A DNA stretch of 64,000 nt from Actinacidiphila yeochonensis CN732. GTDB lineage: Bacteria; Actinomycetota; Actinomycetes; Streptomycetales; Streptomycetaceae. The stretch covers positions 1 to 64,000 of the forward strand of contig NZ_JQNR01000005.1 in NCBI RefSeq assembly GCF_000745345.1, read 5' to 3'. The position numbers were made by a program, and so were the translations under genes. Position 1 is the first letter of the stretch. The number at the start of each line of letters is the position of its first letter. Of the stretch, positions 14,356 to 23,496 are shown piece after piece. The notes below the pieces were generated by a model, which worked only from the letters and a program-made list of their open reading frames with translations, did no database searches and had not been told where the DNA came from.

Positions 14356-15714
14356 TCAGCCTCGGACGATGCCGAGGACGCGGTCGCGGATCCGGTCGAC
14401 GGCGGCCGCGTCGCGGGCCTCGACGTTGAGGCGCAGCAGCGGTTCGGTGTTGGAGGGACGGAGGTTGAACCACCAGTCGTCGCCGGAGACGGTGAGGCCG
14501 TCGAGTTCGTCGAAGGAGACCCCCGGCCGGCCCTCGTAGGCGGCGCGGACGGCGGCGGTGCGGGCCGCCTGGTCGTCGACGGTGCTGTTGACCTCTCCGG
14601 AGGACGCGTACCGCGTGTAGGCGGCGGCGAGGGAGGACAGCGGGCCGTCCTGGCTGCCCAGGGCGGCCAGGAGGTGGAGGGCGGCGAGCATGCCGGTGTC
14701 GGCGTTCCAGAACTCGCGGAAGTAGTAGTGGGCGGAGTGCTCGCCGCCGAAGACGGCGCCGGTGGCGGCCATCTGCTGCTTGATGAAGGAGTGGCCGACA
14801 CGGGTGCGCACCGGGGTGCCGCCGTGCTCGGTGACGATCTCCGGCACCGCCCGGGAGGTGATCAGGTTGTGGATGACCGTGGCTCCGGGCCGCCTGGCGA
14901 GTTCCCGTACGGCGACGAGCGCGGTGACCGCGGAGGGCGGCACGGCCGCGCCGCGCTCGTCGACGGCGAAGCAGCGGTCGGCGTCCCCGTCGAAGGCCAG
15001 CCCGATGTCGGCGCCGGTCTCGCGCACCCTGGCCTGGAGGTCCACGAGGTTGGCCGGGTCGAGCGGGTTGGCCTCGTGGTTGGGGAAGGTCCCGTCGAGT
15101 TCGAAGTACATGGGCACCAGGTCGACGGGCAGGCCCGCCAGGACGGTGGGGACGGTGTGGCCGCCCATCCCGTTGCCCGCGTCCACGACGACCTTGAGGG
15201 GGCGCATCGCGGACAGGTCGACCAGGGAGCGCAGGAAGCCCGCGTACTCCTCCAGGACGTCACGGGAGGTGATGGCGCCCTGGGGGGCGGTCGCCGGCGG
15301 CATTCCGGCGGCGGACCACTCCTCGGTGAGGGCGCGGATGTCGGCCAGCCCGGTGTCCTGGCCGATCGGGGCGGCGCCGGCCCGGCACATCTTGATGCCG
15401 TTGTACCGGGCGGGGTTGTGGCTGGCGGTGAACATCGCTCCCGGCAGGCCGAGGTGGCCGCTGGCGAAGTACAGCTCGTCGGTGGAGCACAGGCCGATCT
15501 CGGTGACGTCGGCGCCCCTGGAGGCGGCTCCGCGGGCGAAGGCGCGGGCCAAACCGGGCGAGGAGGGCCGCATGTCGTGGCCGACCACGGCCGCCCGGGC
15601 GTCCGTGACCGTGGCGAAGGCGGCGCCGAACACCTCGGCGAGCCCCTCGTCCCACTGGTCGGGCACGACACCGCGCACGTCGTACGCCTTGACGATCTGG
15701 GACAGGTCGGACAC
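14356..15714 (-). CDS. manB: Phosphomannomutase / phosphoglucomutase
   Basis: Converts mannose-6-phosphate to mannose-1-phosphate through a phosphoserine. The 452-residue protein has the active-site loop TASHNP (96-101, phosphoserine at 98), the Mg2+ loop FDGDADRC (about 241-248), the sugar-binding GGEHSAHYY and the C-terminal phosphate loop RPSNTEPLLRLNVEA. All four domains are present at normal length. The start is a GTG at 15714 (MSDLSQIVKAYDVRG) preceded by GCGAGG. It heads the block manB, Trm112, SIS, manA on the minus strand. Substrate preference between mannose and glucose cannot be separated by eye, but the neighbouring manA favours mannose. Confidence 0.95.
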   Translation of the reverse strand: MSDLSQIVKAYDVRGVVPDQWDEGLAEVFGAAFATVTDARAAVVGHDMRPSSPGLARAFARGAASRGADVTEIGLCSTDELYFASGHLGLPGAMFTASHNPARYNGIKMCRAGAAPIGQDTGLADIRALTEEWSAAGMPPATAPQGAITSRDVLEEYAGFLRSLVDLSAMRPLKVVVDAGNGMGGHTVPTVLAGLPVDLVPMYFELDGTFPNHEANPLDPANLVDLQARVRETGADIGLAFDGDADRCFAVDERGAAVPPSAVTALVAVRELARRPGATVIHNLITSRAVPEIVTEHGGTPVRTRVGHSFIKQQMAATGAVFGGEHSAHYYFREFWNADTGMLAALHLLAALGSQDGPLSSLAAAYTRYASSGEVNSTVDDQAARTAAVRAAYEGRPGVSFDELDGLTVSGDDWWFNLRPSNTEPLLRLNVEARDAAAVDRIRDRVLGIVRG

Positions 15715-15860
15715 GGCGTACCTCGCTGGAGAGTCCCGGCAGTTCGGACTCGCACAACCTATCCGAGACGGGGCACGCCGCCCGGCGACTCCCCCGTCCT
15801 ACGGCGACCTGGCCGTGTGGCGTGACAGCGCGTCAGGAACGCGGACGGGGACGGCTGGGC

Positions 15861-16229
15861 TCAGGACTCCGGGGAGCGCAGGACCCGCAGGTGGCCGCGG
15901 CGGGCGACCTCCATGGGGTCGATGTCGCGGGCGGCGGCGCCGTGGGAGCGTTCCTGCGGGCGGGCGGCCTCGCGTACGGCGTTGGCCAGGGCTTCGAGGT
16001 CATCACCGCTGGGGCGGACCGGCCCGGTGTCGGTGGCCAGCCGGACGACCTCCCAGCCGCGGGGGGCCGTCAGCCGCTCCGAGTGCTCCGAGCACAGGTC
16101 GTAGCAGTGGGGCTCGGCGTAGGTGGCCAGCGGGCCCAGCACGGCGGTGGAGTCCGCGTAGACGTACGTCAGCGTCGCGACGGCGGGACGGCCGCAAGCG
16201 GTGCGCGAACAGCGACGTACAGGGCTCAC
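15861..16229 (-). CDS. DUF3499 family protein
   Basis: A 122-residue protein of a family restricted to actinobacteria. It starts SPVRRCSRTACGRPAVATLT, with cysteine pairs CSRTAC and CYDLCSEH that suggest a small zinc-binding fold. The C-terminus is charged and ends RGHLRVLRSPES. Function is unknown. The GTG at 16229 is chosen because homologues begin with SPVRR; an open frame continues to 16352 without homology, and no strong Shine-Dalgarno marks either start. It lies upstream of manB in the same direction, 146 bases away. Confidence 0.85.
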   Translation of the reverse strand: MSPVRRCSRTACGRPAVATLTYVYADSTAVLGPLATYAEPHCYDLCSEHSERLTAPRGWEVVRLATDTGPVRPSGDDLEALANAVREAARPQERSHGAAARDIDPMEVARRGHLRVLRSPES

Positions 16230-16608
16230 GACGTTGGACGGTACCGCACTCTTGAGCGGGCCGCGACGACTCTCTGCCAGGTCACCCTCTCGTGTCGTGC
16301 GGAGAGCCCCCTCGGAGCAGGCGTCGGGTGGGCGGTTCTGACCTGCGCGCATCCGGCCGGACCCGGGACGCGCACCCGGGCGTGGAGCCCTGGTGGGAAC
16401 GGGGAAACGTGGCGGGAACCGTCCCGATCAGGGGGTTCGCGTCCCGCATGGCGGATAACTGTCATCCGTATGGCCTGATGAGGCCGCCCGAGGGGGGCGG
16501 CGTGCCGGTCCTGGGGCCGCCGCTCGGCGGCGCGTGGGCCGGGGACGGGGACTCGTCCCCGGGGCTGCCCGGATGACGTGCCCTGGTGTGCGTACCGGCC
16601 CCGAGGAC
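16230..16608. other. Divergent intergenic region
   Basis: Region between the DUF3499 gene and the zincin-like gene. It holds a 9-bp hairpin (ccggggacg 16539-16547, cgtccccgg 16554-16562) and a more AT-rich patch near 16451-16475. Nothing else is supportable. Confidence 0.4.
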
Positions 16609-16614
16609 TACGCT
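16609..16614 (+). promoter_or_regulatory. -10 element of an apparently leaderless gene
   Basis: TACGCT matches TANNNT and is followed by exactly seven bases and then the ATG at 16622, so transcription would begin at or next to the start codon. There is no Shine-Dalgarno before this ATG, which agrees with leaderless expression. Confidence 0.5.
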
Positions 16615-16621
16615 CACGCTG

Positions 16622-17083
16622 ATGGACAGCTCCGCCCAGAACCCCGCCTCCCCCGCGCCGCAGCCGCCCGCCTCCCGGCCGCGTCGCCGCGACCGGCACG
16701 GCCGCGGCATGCGGGGTCCGATCGCGCCGCCGCAGGTGCCGCTCGCGCTGAGCAGGGCGGAGGCCTTCGACGACCTGGTGCGCGACGCCGCCGACCGCCT
16801 GGAGCGGCGCTGGCCGCAGCTGGCGGACGTGGAGTTCGCCGTCCAGGACGTGCCGCTGCCGCAGGACGGGGCCGCCGAGGGCGAGCCGGTGCCCCTGGGG
16901 CGGCTGATCGCGGCGGCGAAGGACCGGCCGAGCCGGATCGTGGTCTACCGGCGGCCCGTGGAGATCCGGGCGAAGAGCCGGGACGAGAGGGCGCTGCTGG
17001 TCCACGAGGTGGTCGTCGAGCAGGTGGCGGAGCTGCTGGGCCTGTCCCCGGAGAACGTCGACCCGAAGTACGGCGAGGACTGA
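16622..17083 (+). CDS. Zincin-like metallopeptidase-family protein lacking the full HExxH motif
   Basis: A 153-residue protein related to the zincin_1 family. A basic disordered N-terminus (RPRRRDRHGRGMRG) precedes the domain starting at PLALSRAEAFDDLVRDA. Where active relatives have HExxH, this protein reads LVHEVVVEQVAELLG, so the second histidine is missing and proteolysis is doubtful. The C-terminus is PENVDPKYGED. The ATG at 16622 (MDSSAQNP) is chosen because a -10-like TACGCT lies seven bases before it; a GTG at 16586 is possible but less likely. It is convergent with the DUF5719 gene. Function unknown. Confidence 0.8.
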   Translation: MDSSAQNPASPAPQPPASRPRRRDRHGRGMRGPIAPPQVPLALSRAEAFDDLVRDAADRLERRWPQLADVEFAVQDVPLPQDGAAEGEPVPLGRLIAAAKDRPSRIVVYRRPVEIRAKSRDERALLVHEVVVEQVAELLGLSPENVDPKYGED

Positions 17084-17101
17084 GGACACCCCGCGAGGAG
17101 G

Positions 17102-17143
17102 CCGGACCGCGTCCCCGGGGAGGCCCCTGGGGACGCGGTCCGG
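17102..17143. terminator. Bidirectional terminator hairpin
   Basis: ccggaccgcgtcccc (17102-17116) pairs perfectly with 17129-17143 around a 12-base loop. It lies between two convergent genes (stops at 17083 and 17166), so it could serve both strands. Confidence 0.8.
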
Positions 17144-17165
17144 CACCTTGGGCGGCCGGACGGCC

Positions 17166-18665
17166 TCAGGGCTCCAGGATGCGCAGGTCGGAGGAGGCGC
17201 TGGGCACCGCGACGGTGCTGCGGTCGTCCGACAGGGACTGGATGGTGAACATGGGAACACCGCTGTCCGGCAGGGCGAGCATCCGGGAGGCGTACACCGT
17301 GCCGCCGGAGAGGTGCTGGACGGTGACGGCGTAGGAGCCCTTGAGGCCGGACGGCACGGGCGGCGCGATGGAGAGCGTGGCGCCCGCCTTGACGGTGACC
17401 GTGCGGGTGGCGGCGGTGCCGCCGCCCGAGCCCGCCGAGGAGGTGATCCGCACCTGTGCCGAGGAGCCCACGGCGGTCAGGCCGAGGGTGGAGCCCTTGG
17501 CGCGGTTGTCGGCGACGGTGGCGCGGGCGCCGACCGGAGAGGTCGCCGGGATGAACGCCAGGTCCTGCGAGGCGCCCTTGCCGCGGGTGACGAGCAGGGC
17601 GGCCACCACGGGCACCGGCGCGTGGGTGGTGCTGGAGCCGAGCAGCAGGGAGCCGGCCTCGCCCTTGGTGATGTCACCCAGGTCGACCGACATGGTCATG
17701 CCGCTCTTGACGTGCAGCGTCTCGTGCCCGGCCGGGACGATGGAGCCGCCGGAGGTGGCCAGCTTCAGCGTCAGGTCGGCGTCGTCCGATCCGGTCGCGA
17801 AAGTGGTCAGGCGGACGTCGGTGGCGTCCGCGGGGATGCCGGGCATGACGAGGCTGCCCGCCGGGGGCGCGGCCGCCGGCAGCCAGTCGCTGCCCTTGCC
17901 GGTGGCGGTGGCCTGGACCGCGGCTCCGACCCGGCCGCTGCGGGCCACCACGTGCACGGTCACGTCCGCGGCCTTGGACGCGGTCAGGGTGGAGAGCAGC
18001 ACCGGCTTGGAGCTCTTCCCGGGCACCGTGATGCCGTCGCCGGCGGGCGTCTTCAGGGCTCCGTCCGCGCCGTACAGCTCGACGTCGACGACGGCGGGGG
18101 TGTCGTCGGGGTTGACCAGGTGGACGTAGTCCTGCCGGCCGTCGGCGGTACTGGCCCCGGGGAACCAGAACTCGGTGTCCGGTTCGGTGCAGGAGGTGGC
18201 GAGCAGGCCGCGGCTGGGGCCGTCGTCGACCACGGTGGTCTGCTGGACGGTCCAGCCGGGCGCCAGCGAGCCGTCCGCGGCGCCGATGAGGGCGGGGGCC
18301 CCCGGCTTGTTGTTCGTGTAGGTGACGGGCTTTCCGGGGGCCTTGAGCGGCTTCAGCGCCCGGGGCTTGTCGGTGGCCGGCACCAGCGTCGCCGCTCCGG
18401 AGGCGGCGGCGTCCGAACCGGTGCCCGAACCGGCCCCCGAGTCGGCGGTGTCCGTGCCCTGCGGGGTGAAGGACGTGTACGTGGTGGAGGGCAGCTCGGA
18501 CGGGGACGGCTCCGGGCACAGCAGGGTGGTGTGCTGCACCGGCAGCCTGGCGGCGGTGCCGGCGGACGGTGCCGGGTCGGAGCTCCCGCCGGCCGCCGAG
18601 GCGATACCGGTCAGGACGGCGAGTGCCACGACCGCGCCGGCCAGGGAGATGGTGCTGCGGTTCAC
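17166..18665 (-). CDS. DUF5719 family secreted protein
   Basis: A 499-residue exported protein. The N-terminus MNRSTISLAGAVVALAVLTG then IASAAGG is a signal peptide or membrane anchor. The rest is Thr/Ser/Val-rich and beta-like, with repeated phrases such as PGKSSKPVLLSTLTASKAAD and no transmembrane segment. DUF5719 proteins are found in actinobacteria next to the large glycosyltransferase seen here. Its GTG start overlaps the TGA of that gene by four bases (GTGA), which implies co-translation and a shared task at the cell envelope. Function is not known. It is the last gene before the convergent terminator at 17102-17143. Confidence 0.87.
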   Translation of the reverse strand: MNRSTISLAGAVVALAVLTGIASAAGGSSDPAPSAGTAARLPVQHTTLLCPEPSPSELPSTTYTSFTPQGTDTADSGAGSGTGSDAAASGAATLVPATDKPRALKPLKAPGKPVTYTNNKPGAPALIGAADGSLAPGWTVQQTTVVDDGPSRGLLATSCTEPDTEFWFPGASTADGRQDYVHLVNPDDTPAVVDVELYGADGALKTPAGDGITVPGKSSKPVLLSTLTASKAADVTVHVVARSGRVGAAVQATATGKGSDWLPAAAPPAGSLVMPGIPADATDVRLTTFATGSDDADLTLKLATSGGSIVPAGHETLHVKSGMTMSVDLGDITKGEAGSLLLGSSTTHAPVPVVAALLVTRGKGASQDLAFIPATSPVGARATVADNRAKGSTLGLTAVGSSAQVRITSSAGSGGGTAATRTVTVKAGATLSIAPPVPSGLKGSYAVTVQHLSGGTVYASRMLALPDSGVPMFTIQSLSDDRSTVAVPSASSDLRILEP

Positions 18666-21600
18666 TGGTAGTCGCTCCCGTCACGCCGGCGCGGATCGCC
18701 GTCTGGGTAGTACGGGCCCTGCTCGCCGTAGGAGGCCGGGTCGTACGGCTGCTCCCCGTAGGCGGCGCCCTGCTCGTAGCCGGGGCCGTAGGAGGCCGTC
18801 CCCTGCCCGCCCGGCTGGGCCCCGGCCTCGCCCGCCGCGTACGGGTCGTAGCCAGCGGCCGGATAGCCGTAGGCGTCGCCGTAGGCCTGCGGGTCGTAGC
18901 CGGGCTGCGCTCCCGGGTACGCGCCGCCCGCCTCCCAGGCGCCGGGGCCCTGGGCGTAGGCGGGGTCGGGGTAGCCCTGCTCCTGGTAGCCGCCCTGGGC
19001 GTAACCGTCCTGCTGGTAGCCGGGCTCCTGGTAGCGGTAGCCCTCGGCGTCCTCGCCGCCCTGGGCCGCGTAGGGGTCGTAGCCGCGGTTCTCCGGGTCG
19101 TAGCCGCCGCTCTCCGCGCCCTCGTAGGCGTCCGGGGCGGGGTAGCCGTCCTCCGGGCCGCGCGGGCCGGGCACCGGTGCCTGGGCGGCCTCCGGCGCCG
19201 CGTCCGGCCCGGCTTCGGGGGCCGCGCCCGCCGAGGCCGAAGCCGCGGCCGCTTCGGCCTCGGCGGCGGCCTGCAGGCGGCGGGCACGGCGGCCTTCGCC
19301 GGCCGGGGCGGAGACCTCGACCGCGACGGCGGCCTCGGCCTCCGGCAGGTCGTCGTCGACCTCCCGGCGGCGGCCGGGCAGCGCCAGCACGATCACCACC
19401 AGGAGCAGGAACGCCTGGACGCCCAGCCATCCGACGTGGGTGAGCGGCTCCTCGTAGGTGACGTCGAGCCTGCCTCCCGAGGAGGGCAGCTCGAAGCCCT
19501 GCGCCCAGCCGTCGACGGTGATGGGGGTGAGCGCCCGGCCGGCCAGGGTGGCGTGCCAGCCCGGGGCGGTGGAGTCGGCCAGCCGCAGTACGCGGTCCGA
19601 GGCGCCGGCCGGGATCGTGGTGTGCGCCTCCAGACGGCCCGAGGCGACGGACACGGGCTTGGCGCCCTTGCTGGTGATCGTCATCCGGGCGACGCCGGTG
19701 TCGACGCTCCACAGTTCGCTGCCGTTGGACTGGCTGACCCGGGACAGGCCGGGGGTGCTGTCCAGGACGCGGCCGAAGGCCTTGGCGGCGCTGCCCTGCG
19801 CGAGGACGTAGCGCACCGCGTAGCCGGCCAGGCGGCTGCCCTGGTCGGCGCCCGAGCCGGCGACCAGGTTGGCCACCGTGGAGTCCAGGGCGTGGTCGCG
19901 AGGCGCCTCGGCGGCCAGTTCCGCATCGCCTATACGGGCGCCGGAGCCGCGCACAAGGACGTAGTGGACGCTGGTGGCGGTGCCGCCGAGCACCAGGGTG
20001 CGCGGCTGGTCGCGGGTGGTGGCCTCCTCGGCGACGAAGGCGGGTACCTGCTGCGGGTCGCCTCGGCGGATGGGGCCGTTGGCGCCGTCGGCCATCCAGG
20101 TGAACGCGGCCAGCAGCGGGGCGGCGGCGGCCGCCAGGGCGATCAGGCCGGCGACGGGCTGCCGCCAGCCGAAGCCGCTGGCGGCGATCCGCTCGTTGGC
20201 GCCCTCCGCGCCGATCGCGGCGGCCGACAGCAGCGCCAGGCCGTAGACCAGGGTGGCGGGACCCGCCCAGTCCTTGCCGTTCTCCACGGCGGCGAAGAGC
20301 AGGCCGGTGAGGGCGGCCGCCCAGGCCGCGGTGACGGCCCTGCGACGGGTGCCGCGCATCAGCGCGGCCAGCGCCGCCAGCACCACGCCCACCAGCAGGA
20401 AGCCGCCGGACGCCTTGGGGCCGCCGGGGCTGAGCAGCAGCAGGTCGACGCCGGAGGCGGTGCCCGTGCTGTACGGCAGCCCGGCCTCGGTGAGCATCCG
20501 CCCGGGGTGCCCGAGCAGGGTCAGCGACCAGGGCGCGAGCAGCACCATCGGGGTGACCAGGATGACGGCGGAGCGCAGCAGCTGCGGGACGAGCAGCGGC
20601 TGCTGGCGGGCCACCAGCCGCCACACCAGGGTGGCCGCGCACAGCACCAGTGCGACGGGCCAGGTCACCGGGGTGAAGGCGGTGGTGAAGGTCAGCATCA
20701 GGGCCAGGGCCCAGGCGGAGCGCCAGCTGGGCCGCGCGCCTCGCGCGATGGCGGCCGGGCTCAGCTGGAGGCCGGCCGCGGCGGCGGCGGAGCGGGCCAT
20801 CAGCGGCAGCAGGATGGCCAGGACGGCGGTGCCCAGCCGGCCGCCCGCCAGGGCGCCGGTGACGGCGGGCAGGAACGCGTAGGCGACGGACGCCCAGGCG
20901 CGCAGCAGCCGCGACTCGACCAGTGGCCGGGAGGCGAAGTAGGCGGTGACGCCGGCCAGCGGCACGGAGGCGACCAGGAAGAGCGTCAGGGTGAGCCCGG
21001 TGGAGCCGAGGAGCACGGTGGCGAAGAGGGCGAGGACCGCGAGGTAGGGCGGAGCCGCCTGGGTGCCGCCGACGCCGACGGCGTGCCAGGAGCCGACGTA
21101 GGTGTCCCACAGGTCGGAGGCGCCCGGATCGGCGGGCAGCAGGACGCCGCCCTCCAGGGAGCCGCCGCCGAGCAGGGCCCGGCAGGCGATCAGCGAGAAC
21201 ACCAGGAGGACGGCGAAGAGCACCGGACCGGGGCGGCGGGCGATCCGCTTGAGGCGGGCGAACTGCTCGATCTCCAGGAAGTCGCCGTCCTCGTCGCCCG
21301 GCCCGGTCTCCACGCCGCCGCCGTGCCGGCCGACAGCGCCGGCTGAGGCGTCGGCGCGGCCGGCGATGTTGCCGGCGACCTGCTCGATGGTGGCGCGCAC
21401 GGTCGCGCCGACCGGCGGGAAGAACGGGCGCAGCTCGGACGGCGGCACGGCGCCGCGGCCCCGCGCGCGGCGGGCGGCCAGCAGGCGGCCGGGGCGCAGC
21501 AGGACGCCGAGCAGGCCGACGATCTCGTCGACGGCCTGCCCCGGCACCTTGCCCACCAGGTAGGCGAGGGTGCGCAGCACGGTGCCGACGACGACGCGCA

Positions 21601-22549
21601 GGGCGACGTAGGGCAGCAGCGGGCCTCGGGTGTTGGCCAGCAGGGTGTAGACGGCGCCGGCCTTGTCGACGCGGTGCGGGTTGACCGCGGAGCGGCCGGC
21701 GCAGTCGACGGGGCGGCGCTCGCGGGAGGCGGCTTCGGCGTGCCCCATGACGGCGTCGGGGGCGATCAGCACGGTGTGGCCGGCGGCCTGGGCGCGCCAG
21801 CAGAAGTCGACGTCGTCGCGCATCAGGGGGAGCCGCCGGTCGAAGCCGCCGAGCTCCTCGTAGACGTCGCGGCGTACGAGCATGCCGGCCGAGGAGACCG
21901 ACAGCACCGGGCGGGTCTGGTCGTGCTGGCCCTGGTCCTGCTCGCGGCGGTCCAGGCCGGTCCAGCGGCGGCCGCTGCGGGCGATGCTGACGCCGACCTC
22001 CAGCAGCTGCCTGCGGTCGTACCAGCTGCGCAGCTTGGGGCCGATGACGGCGGCCGAGGGGTTGTCCTCGGCGGTGCGCAGCAGGGCCGTCAGGGCCTCG
22101 GGCTCGGGTTCGCAGTCGTCGTGCAGGAGCCACAGCCACTGGACGGGTTCGCCGAAGGGCTGCCCCGGGTCGCCGGTGTCGTCGTTCCACGTGCGGGTGG
22201 CCGGGTCCCAGCCGGAGCGGCGCTCCAGGTAGGGCAGTTCCGCGGCGGTGAGCGGCGGCGCGGCGCGTACCGCCTCGTCGACGGCGGTGCCGAAGCCGGT
22301 GCGGCGGGCCAGGTGGAGGACGCGGTGGTCGCCGAGGGCCTCGGCCATCAGGTGCGCGGAGTCGTCGGCGCTGCCGGTGTCGGCGGCCACCACGTCCTGG
22401 ACCGGGCGGTCCTGGACCAGGAGGCCCTGGAGCGCCCTGGGCAGCCAGCGCGCTCCGTCGTGTGCGACCAGCACGGCGGTGACGACATGGCGCGGGAATT
22501 CAGGGAGCTCGGTCGACTGGCTGGTCGGCGCTGGGCTGTTGACGGACAT
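18662..22549 (-). CDS. Large multidomain membrane glycosyltransferase with Tyr/Gly/Gln-rich tail
   Basis: About 1295 residues. The N-terminal part (roughly 25-330) is a family 2 glycosyltransferase: VVTAVLVAHDGARWLPRAL, AADTGSADDS, then WLWLLHDDCEPEPEAL with the DxD-like metal site and LMRDDVDFCWRAQAAGH. After PGPVLFAVLLVFSLIACRAL come about a dozen transmembrane helices, then an extracytoplasmic-looking domain (WSVDTGVARMTITSKGAK), one last helix (LGVQAFLLLVVIVLALPG) and a tail of about 230 residues. The last 150 or so are repeats of YDPYAA, GYQQDGYAQGGY and similar. It probably transfers a sugar to a lipid-linked or wall substrate; donor and acceptor are unknown. The ATG at 22549 (MSVNSPAPTSQST) is taken as start. 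Coupled to DUF5719 through GTGA. Confidence 0.88.
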   Translation of the reverse strand: MSVNSPAPTSQSTELPEFPRHVVTAVLVAHDGARWLPRALQGLLVQDRPVQDVVAADTGSADDSAHLMAEALGDHRVLHLARRTGFGTAVDEAVRAAPPLTAAELPYLERRSGWDPATRTWNDDTGDPGQPFGEPVQWLWLLHDDCEPEPEALTALLRTAEDNPSAAVIGPKLRSWYDRRQLLEVGVSIARSGRRWTGLDRREQDQGQHDQTRPVLSVSSAGMLVRRDVYEELGGFDRRLPLMRDDVDFCWRAQAAGHTVLIAPDAVMGHAEAASRERRPVDCAGRSAVNPHRVDKAGAVYTLLANTRGPLLPYVALRVVVGTVLRTLAYLVGKVPGQAVDEIVGLLGVLLRPGRLLAARRARGRGAVPPSELRPFFPPVGATVRATIEQVAGNIAGRADASAGAVGRHGGGVETGPGDEDGDFLEIEQFARLKRIARRPGPVLFAVLLVFSLIACRALLGGGSLEGGVLLPADPGASDLWDTYVGSWHAVGVGGTQAAPPYLAVLALFATVLLGSTGLTLTLFLVASVPLAGVTAYFASRPLVESRLLRAWASVAYAFLPAVTGALAGGRLGTAVLAILLPLMARSAAAAAGLQLSPAAIARGARPSWRSAWALALMLTFTTAFTPVTWPVALVLCAATLVWRLVARQQPLLVPQLLRSAVILVTPMVLLAPWSLTLLGHPGRMLTEAGLPYSTGTASGVDLLLLSPGGPKASGGFLLVGVVLAALAALMRGTRRRAVTAAWAAALTGLLFAAVENGKDWAGPATLVYGLALLSAAAIGAEGANERIAASGFGWRQPVAGLIALAAAAAPLLAAFTWMADGANGPIRRGDPQQVPAFVAEEATTRDQPRTLVLGGTATSVHYVLVRGSGARIGDAELAAEAPRDHALDSTVANLVAGSGADQGSRLAGYAVRYVLAQGSAAKAFGRVLDSTPGLSRVSQSNGSELWSVDTGVARMTITSKGAKPVSVASGRLEAHTTIPAGASDRVLRLADSTAPGWHATLAGRALTPITVDGWAQGFELPSSGGRLDVTYEEPLTHVGWLGVQAFLLLVVIVLALPGRRREVDDDLPEAEAAVAVEVSAPAGEGRRARRLQAAAEAEAAAASASAGAAPEAGPDAAPEAAQAPVPGPRGPEDGYPAPDAYEGAESGGYDPENRGYDPYAAQGGEDAEGYRYQEPGYQQDGYAQGGYQEQGYPDPAYAQGPGAWEAGGAYPGAQPGYDPQAYGDAYGYPAAGYDPYAAGEAGAQPGGQGTASYGPGYEQGAAYGEQPYDPASYGEQGPYYPDGDPRRRDGSDYQ

Positions 22550-23060
22550 CGAGGTTTGGGCCCCGGTTCGCTGGACTGCGGTGGACGCATCGTCCCGCGA
22601 CCGGCGGGGTATTGCGTCTCGGACGGCCTCCCACACTAACGGCTCACACCGGGGCGACCGTCCGGGTGGCGGAACAGGGGCGGGCTCCGGCGGGCGCGCG
22701 GCGGCCCGCCGACCGCGCCGGGGGCGCGGCGGGCGGGCCGCCGGAAGGGGTGCCCCAGGGCAGCGGGAGGCCCCATGGGACGGGAGTTGTGGAGACCGCC
22801 GAGGCCCGATGCCGCCGAGGTCGTCGGGAGGGGCGGCGGGGTTCCGCGCCGGTGCCGCGGGGCGGGCTCCCGCCCGGTGCGGCGGGCGGCGGCGCGGATT
22901 CACCGCGGCGCCGTCTCGCCGCCACCCGCCGTTCACCGCGGCGCCGGTTCACCGCCGGGCAGTCGGCGCTTCGGCGGCGCCCGGGACGGCACTCAGGACC
23001 CGGTGCTCGGACCCCGGGGCTCAGACCGGGGCCCAGGCGTTCAGAGGCCCGCGGAGACGC
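22550..23060 (-). other. Intergenic region between whiB and the large glycosyltransferase
   Basis: 511 bases, extremely GC-rich, no gene supported. The sequence ttcaccgcggcgccg occurs twice (about 22906 and 22932). Near 23015-23030 ccccgg and ccgggg repeats could form the whiB terminator (ggaccccggggctcagaccg region). I see no -10/-35 pair for the glycosyltransferase. Confidence 0.4.
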
Positions 23061-23324
23061 TCAGACGACGCCCTTCTTCAGGCGGCGGCGCTCCCGCTCG
23101 GAGAGCCCTCCCCAGATGCCGAAGCGCTCGTCGTTGGCGAGGGCGTACTCCAGGCAGTCGGAGCGGACCTCGCACGCGAGGCAGACCTTCTTGGCCTCAC
23201 GTGTGGAGCCGCCCTTCTCGGGGAAGAACGATTCAGGGTCGGTCTGCGCACACAGCGCGCGCTCCTGCCAGCCGAGCTCCTCGTCGGCCTCCTCGGCCAG
23301 CAGCAGTTGGAACTGCTCGGTCAT
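23061..23324 (-). CDS. whiB: WhiB sporulation regulator (Wbl family)
   Basis: An 87-residue iron-sulfur transcription factor required in Streptomyces to begin septation of aerial hyphae, acting with WhiA. The four cluster-binding cysteines are at 25, 48, 51 and 57 (ALCAQTDPE, KVCLACEVRSDC). The sigma-contact turn GIWGG is at 69-73, followed by the basic DNA-binding end SERERRRLKKGVV. Length and sequence are nearly those of S. coelicolor WhiB as I recall it, and the neighbours (large glycosyltransferase, cysteine dioxygenase, fbiA) are the same. The ATG at 23324 follows an AGGGG Shine-Dalgarno. A good housekeeping promoter lies about 85 bases upstream. Confidence 0.96.
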   Translation of the reverse strand: MTEQFQLLLAEEADEELGWQERALCAQTDPESFFPEKGGSTREAKKVCLACEVRSDCLEYALANDERFGIWGGLSERERRRLKKGVV

Positions 23325-23407
23325 GCGCGCCCCTGTCTGTCGTGCTTCCCCGTGAGGTGCCTCCGCCGCCCGCGGTCAAGGGGTGGCGGTCGAACGACAC
23401 GAGTGAA

Positions 23408-23437
23408 ATTACAAGTGTGCCGATCCGAGCCAGTCAA
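23408..23437 (-). promoter_or_regulatory. whiB: whiB promoter
   Basis: On the minus strand TTGACT (23432-23437) and TGTAAT (23408-23413) are spaced by 18 bases, a strong match to the HrdB-type consensus in a locally AT-richer patch. Transcription would start near 23401, giving a leader of about 77 nt. Confidence 0.75.
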
Positions 23438-23496
23438 GCCGAGATCTGCTATTGGGCCCGTTATTCACTCCGCTGAACCAAGGAGTGACGGATAGT

